Assembly (NCBI RefSeq): GCF_000758725.1
Contig: NZ_CP009428.1
Location: 744,001-808,000 of the forward strand
DNA: 64,000 bases
Origin: Paenibacillus odorifer
GTDB lineage: Bacteria; Bacillota; Bacilli; Paenibacillales; Paenibacillaceae
Reading direction: 5' to 3'
Shown one piece after another: positions 58,358-64,000 of this stretch; positions within the stretch are counted from its first letter, which is position 1; each line of letters opens with the position of its first letter. The notes beneath the pieces are model-generated. The model searched no databases, was not told where the DNA came from, and saw only the letters and a program-made list of their open reading frames with translations. The position numbers and the translations under genes are program-made.

Positions 58358-59545
58358 CTAGGCGGTTATTTCAGCTGTATTTTTAACTTCAACGGGCAGT
58401 ATAGTTTCTTTAGTCACAGGTACAGGTTTATGAACAAACCGGACGATAACAATGTTAATCATCATAGCCCCGGCAAATACGCCTGCTAATCCCCATAAGA
58501 AGGGTGCTGGACTAATAGAACCAAACATTTGTGCCAAATAAGCTTGCACAGAATAATACATTGGGGTGATGCGGCCGAACCAATCGTATGGTGTATACAT
58601 CATATCACGAGGCATGGTAGCACCATTGGCGATGGTTTGCATGAGCAGGATTGGAATATTTAAGACCATACCGCCTTCGCCAACTAGGAAGACCATAATC
58701 GCACACACGTTAAATGCAGCCATATACATTAGAATTTGCTGAGCAGCAACTGGTAACAGTAAGGATAGGTCTACATCTGCAACAGAGAAGGCAATGGTTA
58801 AAGCAACGACAGTTGATAATACAGCGATTAATAAAGCTGTGAGTTGAACGAACATAAACAGTTTTGTCTTGCTTGCTTTCCCGCGGTTCGCTTTAAAAGA
58901 AGCAACTAATTGCATGGAGGCAATCATTGCCCCAACATAACCAGCCATAGTTAAGAACATAGGTAGCATGTTGTTGTGCATGCCGTCCGGAACATCATTG
59001 ATGACAACATAATTCCCGACATAACTATTTTCAATTTGTGTAGCCATTGCGGTGGCTTGTTCTTCTGGTACGTTAAAGTTCATTAACACACCTTTTGCGG
59101 TTTGCTCTGAGAAGTTCGTGCTTAATTGTTTGTTAATTTCTCCTACAACGGAAGACATGGCTGAAGATACCATGGTGGCAGAAGCTTCGTTGACTGTGAA
59201 ATCAATACTTGCGGATACCTTACCGCTTTGAACGTTGGCGGAAAATTCTTCTGGAATATGGACAACTAGAGCTAACTTATTATGTTCTAATTCATCCATC
59301 GCCTTTTTATTCGATACATCGGTTTTTATCGTTTTGAATGGTAAGCTCTCCGAGAACTGACTCGAAATCTGAGCCCCATATTGACCGGCATCATCATTGA
59401 CGATAGCAATTTTTAAATCATCCATGTTCCCTGGAAGTGCTGTATACCCTGGTAAGAAAATACCAAGCATCGCAATGGCATAGAACACACCCATAAAAAT
59501 AGAACCAATGGCCCCTTTGGACTTCAAAAACTGTGAAAACTTCAA
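58358..59545 (-). CDS. YhgE/Pip- or DUF3533-like ABC-2 type membrane protein
   Basis: 395 residues. One N-terminal membrane segment (about 13-35) is followed by an extracytoplasmic domain (about 40-200, starting LKIAIVNDDAGQYGAQISSQ, typical of the ABC-2/YhgE group). Five further membrane segments lie at about 204-226, 236-260, 268-295, 300-318 and 350-372. Relatives export small molecules or interact with phage or secretion machinery; the substrate is unknown. It is transcribed with padR from a promoter region holding AGTACT repeats, which suggests drug- or stress-induced expression. Confidence 0.8.
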   Translation of the reverse strand: MKFSQFLKSKGAIGSIFMGVFYAIAMLGIFLPGYTALPGNMDDLKIAIVNDDAGQYGAQISSQFSESLPFKTIKTDVSNKKAMDELEHNKLALVVHIPEEFSANVQSGKVSASIDFTVNEASATMVSSAMSSVVGEINKQLSTNFSEQTAKGVLMNFNVPEEQATAMATQIENSYVGNYVVINDVPDGMHNNMLPMFLTMAGYVGAMIASMQLVASFKANRGKASKTKLFMFVQLTALLIAVLSTVVALTIAFSVADVDLSLLLPVAAQQILMYMAAFNVCAIMVFLVGEGGMVLNIPILLMQTIANGATMPRDMMYTPYDWFGRITPMYYSVQAYLAQMFGSISPAPFLWGLAGVFAGAMMINIVIVRFVHKPVPVTKETILPVEVKNTAEITA

Positions 59546-59581
59546 CGGTATACCTTCTTTCTTCTGAATAACACTTTTATT

Positions 59582-59605
59582 TTAGTACTCCAATTAAAGT
59601 ACTTT
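59582..59605. promoter_or_regulatory. Candidate PadR operator
   Basis: Two AGTACT palindromes (59584-59589 and 59598-59603) with T-rich flanks lie in the divergent region, 36 bases upstream of the YhgE-like gene. A half site, AGTACG, follows at 59624. Confidence 0.45.
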
Positions 59606-59713
59606 TAACTGAGTGAGATTTATAGTACGATAATTCATTATAAATGTCAAATTTAAGATATAATGGGTAAGTAGTGAATGATTAAAAAATGAATAACTGA
59701 AGGGACTTCGAAT

Positions 59714-60835
59714 ATGAACAAGGTTATTGTAATTGGTGCAGGCATATTAGGGGCTTCAGCAGCTTATCAGCTAAGTAAGTTAGGTGCTGAGGTCATCATT
59801 ATAGATCGTAAGGATGTTGGACAAGCAACGGATGCAGCAGCAGGGATTATTTGTCCATGGTTGTCTCAACGCAGAAACAAAGCATGGTATCGTCTTGCTA
59901 AAGCGGGAGCAAGCTTTTATCCGGTACTTATTCAAGAGTTGGAAGAGGCTGGAGAAACCGAGACTGGATATGCAAAAGTTGGAGCGATATGTATTCATGA
60001 GGATTTGAAAAAGTTACTCGCGATGAAAGAAAGAGCGGAGCTGCGCAGAGAGGACGCCCCTGAAATAGGGGAACTTACGATGCTGACGGATCTTGAAGCA
60101 CAAGAGAAGTTTCCCTTATTGTCGGAAGGTTACCATGCGCTTCATGTATCCGGTGCAGCAAGAGTGGACGGTCGTGAATTACGTGATGCTTTGCTAAGAG
60201 CGGCACAGCGTAACGGTGCGCAAATGATTGAGGGCGATGCTATTTTAGAGTATGCTGATCATGAAATTAAAGGGGTTAGTGTAGGAGAACAGACATTCAC
60301 AGTCGATGAAGTGATTGTGTGCGCAGGGGCTTGGTCTAACGCTTTGCTTCATCCGCTTGGGATCATGCTCCAGGTGCGTTATCAAAAAGCTCAAATTATG
60401 CATTTGAAGCTTGCTCAACAAGCGAGTACAGAGCAATGGCCTGTGGTAATGCCGCCTACAGATCAATATATCCTTGCGTTTGCGGATCAAAATATCGTGG
60501 TAGGTGCTACTCACGAAAATGATGTCGTAGGTTATGATACTGCTGTAACCGCAGGAGGAATGCAAGAAATATTAAATAAAGGTCTGCAAACGGCTTCCGG
60601 TCTTGCGGATTGTAGCCTAAATGAGATAAGAGTAGGGTTCCGTCCATTTACAGCAGATTTTCTTCCCGTGTTGGGCAGGGTTCAAGGATGGAATAAACTA
60701 ATTGTTGCTAATGGACTAGGGTCATCCGGATTAACGATGGGGCCCTTTCTTGGTGAGCAGCTAGCCAAGCTGGCCATGAATCAACAGGTAGATATTCCGC
60801 TTGAAGACTATGCATTAGAGCATGCGATAAATTGA
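59714..60835 (+). CDS. DAO-family FAD-dependent oxidoreductase
   Basis: 373 residues. The FAD-binding Rossmann motif is VIGAGILGASAAYQLSKLGA (about 5-24), followed by the DRKDVGQATDAAAGIICPW region. VDGRELRDALLRAA is near 150, and the C-terminal RVGFRPFTADFLPVLG and GLGSSGLTMGPFLGEQLAKL complete the fold. The family oxidises D-amino acids, glycine or sarcosine; the substrate is not evident. GAAGGG precedes the ATG. It is divergent from the YhgE-like gene and shares the AGTACT-bearing control region. Confidence 0.88.
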   Translation: MNKVIVIGAGILGASAAYQLSKLGAEVIIIDRKDVGQATDAAAGIICPWLSQRRNKAWYRLAKAGASFYPVLIQELEEAGETETGYAKVGAICIHEDLKKLLAMKERAELRREDAPEIGELTMLTDLEAQEKFPLLSEGYHALHVSGAARVDGRELRDALLRAAQRNGAQMIEGDAILEYADHEIKGVSVGEQTFTVDEVIVCAGAWSNALLHPLGIMLQVRYQKAQIMHLKLAQQASTEQWPVVMPPTDQYILAFADQNIVVGATHENDVVGYDTAVTAGGMQEILNKGLQTASGLADCSLNEIRVGFRPFTADFLPVLGRVQGWNKLIVANGLGSSGLTMGPFLGEQLAKLAMNQQVDIPLEDYALEHAIN

Positions 60836-60857
60836 TGAGTACGAGCACGAATGGAGG

Positions 60858-60874
60858 GGAAGTCCAAACATTCA
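60858..60874 (+). repeat. Remnant of the foldable intergenic repeat
   Basis: GGAAGTCCAAACATTC matches the right end of the two complete copies at 3,615 and 9,856. AGTACGAGC at 60838-60846 matches sequence upstream of copy 1. The core between them is missing, so this looks like an internally deleted copy. Confidence 0.55.
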
Positions 60875-60909
60875 CCTCAGTCACGCACTTACCTTAATAG
60901 AAAAATCTT

Positions 60910-60940
60910 AACTTCAACTAATATAGCGAAGGTTTTTTTT
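60910..60940 (+). terminator. Terminator after the oxidoreductase gene
   Basis: AACTTC (60910-60915) pairs with GAAGGTT (60928-60934) with one bulge, followed by eight T. Confidence 0.65.
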
Positions 60941-60993
60941 ATCCTTTATACTGAAAAGACCAATTAATCTTCCTAGGAGTTGTCTAACGAATC

Positions 60994-62160
60994 ATGATAA
61001 AGAAAGAAGTCGCGCATATACGCAAGCAATTTAAGCTGGATCACGATTTAATGAGTATTTACGATATTCTCAACGTGTATATTATGAAGGAAAGCAACGA
61101 GATCTATCATTGGGAGCGCCAGCCGTTTGGAATGGTGGACAGAGAGAAGCAGGAGCTGTATATGGGCAATTTCAAAAAACTCCTGACCGGTGAACTGGAT
61201 CAGAAATTGTTCGAGTTGAAGTTTCAAGCGGAAGCGGAGGAGCCAGCGCAGGTGATGCTTCATCAAGCTTTGGTGACAGGGGATCCGGATGAATGGCAGG
61301 ACCTGATGCTGCTGTTGGTGGACAGAATGATGGCGGATACTCATTATGAACGGGATACGGTGATCACTTTCGTTCGCGGACAGTATTTCCGCCCGACTAA
61401 AGATAGAAACGATGAAGCCGAGGAAAGTGAGAAAAACGAACTATTCGCGCATCCTTTTATCCTATGCAGCGTGAATTCCACGGAGAAACAACGGAAAGCT
61501 CTCTTGTTTGATTACGTGGAGCGGGAGTTCAAGTACAATGTCATTGTAGATCCGATTGTCAAGTTAAGTACGCCGGAGCAAGGTTTCTTTTACCCAAGCG
61601 TGACGGACAATTATTCCGATGTGAACCGCATTCTGTATTGTACGGGGAAATCGAACTTTCCGGATCCGCATTTTGTCGGAGAGGTCTTGAATGCCGAAAG
61701 ATCCAATACGGCTCTGGAAGAGAGAGCTATATTCGAAGACATCGTGAAGGAAGTGGCGGGCGAACAGCTTGATGCAACCACTCTCGCACAGGTGTACGAG
61801 GAGATCCATCAGGTCATCGAAACCAACGACGATAAGGAAGAACCTCCAATGCTCGATTATAGAGATCTGGAACGTGTACTGACGGTAAGTGGCGTAGAGA
61901 ACGTGACAATGGAAAAAGTGGAACGGGCGTTTGAAACGATCGTTGACGATAAGCATTATGAGATGAAGGCGAGCAGCGTAATGCCGAAATTCACTACCAA
62001 ATCGATTAAGATCGATACAAAGGTAGCTACGATTTCGGTCAGCCCGCAGGATTTAAAATATGTGAAGCAAGTGAATTATCATGGGAGACGCTGCATTTTG
62101 ATTGAGGTTGACGAAGATGCCGTGATCGAAGGATTCACACTTACTACAGAGAATCTTTAG
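60994..62160 (+). CDS. DUF4317 family protein
   Basis: 388 residues, soluble and acidic, close to the DUF4317 family: it begins MIKKEVAHIRKQFKLDHDLM, and has MGNFKKLLTGELDQKLFEL near 57, FVRGQYFRPTK near 122 and GRRCILIEVDEDAVIEGFTL at the end. No catalytic motif is evident and the function is unknown. AGGAG lies about 17 bases before the ATG. Single gene between terminators. Confidence 0.88.
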   Translation: MIKKEVAHIRKQFKLDHDLMSIYDILNVYIMKESNEIYHWERQPFGMVDREKQELYMGNFKKLLTGELDQKLFELKFQAEAEEPAQVMLHQALVTGDPDEWQDLMLLLVDRMMADTHYERDTVITFVRGQYFRPTKDRNDEAEESEKNELFAHPFILCSVNSTEKQRKALLFDYVEREFKYNVIVDPIVKLSTPEQGFFYPSVTDNYSDVNRILYCTGKSNFPDPHFVGEVLNAERSNTALEERAIFEDIVKEVAGEQLDATTLAQVYEEIHQVIETNDDKEEPPMLDYRDLERVLTVSGVENVTMEKVERAFETIVDDKHYEMKASSVMPKFTTKSIKIDTKVATISVSPQDLKYVKQVNYHGRRCILIEVDEDAVIEGFTLTTENL

Positions 62161-62179
62161 ACCGCTTCAACAATGTTAT

Positions 62180-62221
62180 GGGCTATCCTTAAAGTCTTTG
62201 AACAAGACTAAGGATAGCCCA
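62180..62221. terminator. Bidirectional hairpin between DUF4317 and oxidoreductase genes
   Basis: GGGCTATCCTTAAAGTCTT (62180-62198) pairs with AAGACTAAGGATAGCCC (62204-62220), an almost perfect 17-pair stem, without long T runs. Confidence 0.75.
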
Positions 62222-62233
62222 ATTTGTTTTGTG

Positions 62234-62767
62234 TCAAATACGGTGATTAAAGATATATTCGATATATTCTTTTGCGCTAGTATTAATTTCTTCATCGCTG
62301 GCTTGAAATGAAGCTCCAAAAACAGCAAAGTACGGTAGGACTTCTGCGCCTACATGTTTGGCACCGGCGTTAAAGGGTGCGATCACTTCGTCTACGGTAA
62401 AAGAAACAGAGCCCTCTGGCTGATAATTTTCTTTTTTATCACCAATGGACAGGGCCAGCCCTAACTTTTTCCCGTTAAGCTTGTTCCCGTTTGATCCATA
62501 AGCCCATCCGTAAGCTAACACATCGTCAAACCATTTTTTTAATAGCGGCGGATAACTGTACCAATACAACGGGAATTGAAAGATCACATGGTCATATGCT
62601 TCCATTAGATTCTGCTCTCTAGGAACATTAATATTCCAGTCAGGGTACTCCTTATAAATCTCATGAAGGGTAATGTCGTTGGGATATAATAGCAGTTCTT
62701 CTTTCCAGCGCTGGTTGACCCTCGAATTCTCAAGGCCCGGATGCGCCAAAATCACTAGTGTTTTCAT
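62234..62767 (-). CDS. NAD(P)H-dependent oxidoreductase, flavodoxin-like fold
   Basis: 177 residues of the NAD(P)H quinone oxidoreductase/KefF-like family: LVILAHPGLENSRVNQRW at the N terminus (FMN phosphate loop), IFQFPLYWYSYPPLLKKWFD near 65, and WAYGSNGNKLNGKKLGLALS near 90. It reduces quinones or similar electrophiles with FMN. It starts at 62767. A truncated HxlR gene lies divergent upstream, the usual partner of such reductases. Confidence 0.9.
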   Translation of the reverse strand: MKTLVILAHPGLENSRVNQRWKEELLLYPNDITLHEIYKEYPDWNINVPREQNLMEAYDHVIFQFPLYWYSYPPLLKKWFDDVLAYGWAYGSNGNKLNGKKLGLALSIGDKKENYQPEGSVSFTVDEVIAPFNAGAKHVGAEVLPYFAVFGASFQASDEEINTSAKEYIEYIFNHRI

Positions 62768-62934
62768 GATGAATCTCCATTCTCAGGCCTATATTATTTA
62801 TGAATATTATTATTATCTTGCAGGTTGTAAAAAAAGAAAATACACACAATAAAGTAAGATGGTTACTTCGAGGTGTGTACTGGACCCAGAAAAAAATATA
62901 TGCAACAATGAAGTTTTGAGTAAGCTTAATTTGA

Positions 62935-63130
62935 TCATTTGAATTACAGCGTAATATTCAGGGCATCTCACAAAAGGTTCTGATCCAGCAGCTTCGTGAA
63001 CTTGAGAGGGATGGGCTTGTCAAAAGATTCGTGTACCAGCAGATGCCGCCAAAAGTTGAATACAGCCTCACGGAATATGGCGTTACAGCCAATAAGATCG
63101 TGGATGTTATGTGTTCTTGGGGAAAAGAAA
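62935..63130 (+). pseudogene. N-terminally truncated HxlR-family regulator
   Basis: The frame opens after a stop at 62,934 with SFELQRNIQGISQKVLIQQL, then RELERDGLVKRFVYQQMPPK and VEYSLTEYGVTANKIVDVMC. This is the recognition-helix and wing half of HxlR (MarR-like) regulators. The first ~35 residues, including the usual conserved Cys and the start, are absent. After CSWGKEN the frame drifts into unrelated residues. It probably once controlled the divergent oxidoreductase. Confidence 0.8.
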
Positions 63131-63182
63131 ATATAAAAATAAGACAAAGACGAGGAGAAGAGATCGTCTTGTTGGAGGATAC

Positions 63183-63752
63183 ATGTCCTGGAGCAAATTA
63201 AAGCAACAACTGGAGAGTTTTCTATGTCCTGCGTTATCCGGCAAGGTTGAATATCGTGCAAGCAGTTACCGTTATTTACCTGATAAATCAGGGAGCTGTT
63301 ATATTTCGGTAGATAAAAAGAACGTACTCAATATGAATGATAGAACTAGCTCAATCAGATGGTATCAGACGGAGCAGGAGATTAAGAATGATTCAGAACT
63401 CCAAATTCCAATCCGCCCTGAAGACATCGAAGCGGTTAGAAAAGATAGTAAAGGGATCATCCCGGAGGATCGTCTAATAGTCATTGCAAGAAGCAGAAAG
63501 ATATCAGAAGTTGCAAAGGAGCTTTTGTCAGCACAGACCTCATTAAGTAAATCGAATTTTATCGTTATAGCTAATAAGTTTCTATCTACTTCTATAGAGG
63601 AAAGCATAGAGAGTGATGATATCTTATTGAATATTCTGGCTTTAGTGGACAGACGGGTTGGGAAAAAGCGGATTTTAAACATGAGCGAGAAGATGCAGTT
63701 GAAGCATCCGATTGTGCAATATTTTTATGAACTACGGCGTAGTACATTGTGA
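63183..63752 (+). CDS. SF0329 family protein
   Basis: 189 residues from ATG 63183 with GGAGG upstream. It begins MSWSKLKQQLESFLCPALSG and has YRYLPDKSGSCYISVDKKNV, IRWYQTEQEIKND and the C-terminal VDRRVGKKRILNMSEKM. I recognise the SF0329 family, whose role is unknown. Soluble, mixed alpha/beta. The last 27 codons are duplicated as a fragment at 40,027. It lies directly after the HxlR remnant and before the truncated metallo-beta-lactamase-fold gene. Confidence 0.8.
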   Translation: MSWSKLKQQLESFLCPALSGKVEYRASSYRYLPDKSGSCYISVDKKNVLNMNDRTSSIRWYQTEQEIKNDSELQIPIRPEDIEAVRKDSKGIIPEDRLIVIARSRKISEVAKELLSAQTSLSKSNFIVIANKFLSTSIEESIESDDILLNILALVDRRVGKKRILNMSEKMQLKHPIVQYFYELRRSTL

Positions 63753-63774
63753 ATACAGGAGAGGAACCCATAGG

Positions 63775-63981
63775 ATGAAACTGAAACAAATAAATGACTC
63801 TATTTATTATTTAGAAAATGTCAGAGAAACAGACAGACCTGTTTTGGGATATGTTTTAGGTGACAGCTTTTCAATAATGATTGATTGTGGCAATTCAAAA
63901 TCGCATTTAGATGCCTTTATAAAGTGTTTAGATGATAACAATCTGCCACGTCCCAAATATGCTTTGATCACGCACGTTTGA
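63775..63981 (+). pseudogene. Truncated metallo-beta-lactamase-fold gene
   Basis: From ATG 63775 (GGAGAGG upstream) the frame reads MKLKQINDSIYYLENVRETD, VLGYVLGDSFSIMIDCGNSK and PKYALITHV, then a stop. In this fold LITH should continue as the HxHxDH zinc motif, but GTT TGA TAA follows, so the protein ends inside its active site. It is either a frameshifted gene or a fragment joined to other DNA; only 19 bases remain in the window. Confidence 0.7.
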
Positions 63982-64000
63982 TAAGATGCACATAGCGGGG

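Overview
The window looks like the chromosome of a Paenibacillus-type Bacillota. Evidence: AGGAGG-type ribosome binding sites with frequent GTG/TTG starts, a purine operon in the Bacillus order (purEKBCSQLFMNHD) under a PurR box pair plus a guanine riboswitch, yerC/dgkB/rlmD-type neighbours, a YesM/YesN two-component pair and a Feu/BesA-type siderophore operon. No rRNA or tRNA gene was recognised. Genus is an inference.

Region 1 (1-14,900) is the complete IMP biosynthesis operon. Genes overlap or sit a few bases apart, except for two larger gaps (purB-purC and purF-purM). Each gap holds a copy of the same ~105-base foldable repeat, and the two copies differ by compensatory changes that keep the stems. 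The 5' part of purK is strikingly GC-rich, which suggests a recombined segment.

Region 2 (14,900-33,700) is mostly housekeeping genes: a SEC-C protein, threonine dehydratase, a secreted protein of unknown role, a DUF1129 membrane protein, an alpha/beta hydrolase, a DODA-type dioxygenase, a YerB-like lipoprotein, a DUF47-Pit phosphate pair, CorA, YerC, a CbiX-like chelatase, DgkB and an RlmD-type 23S rRNA methyltransferase. Two intergenic stretches are packed with repeats: 19,968-20,450, and 25,595-27,201, which holds a 51-bp minisatellite, a ~170-bp satellite and a (CCAAC)n run.

Region 3 (33,700-50,900) is accessory. It has an IS1182-type transposase remnant and a small membrane zinc-ribbon protein. 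An exported FMN/FAD fumarate-reductase-like lipoprotein lies divergent from a histidine kinase/response regulator pair. A SCIFF ranthipeptide locus (scfA, 49 aa with six Cys, plus the radical SAM maturase scfB) follows an 18-codon micro-ORF. Next come decayed genes, then a restriction-modification island: a HaeIII-family endonuclease, a 583-residue protein of unknown function with nuclease-like motifs, and a divergent C5-cytosine methyltransferase. More restriction-gene debris follows.

Region 4 (50,900-64,000) has an ECF sigma/anti-sigma pair and a Fur-boxed siderophore operon (Btr-like AraC regulator, binding lipoprotein, BesA-like esterase, two permeases, no ATPase). It also has a PadR/YhgE-type pair, a DAO-family oxidoreductase, a DUF4317 protein, an NAD(P)H oxidoreductase beside a beheaded HxlR gene, an SF0329-family protein whose 3' end is duplicated at 40,027-40,107, and a truncated metallo-beta-lactamase-fold gene at the right edge.
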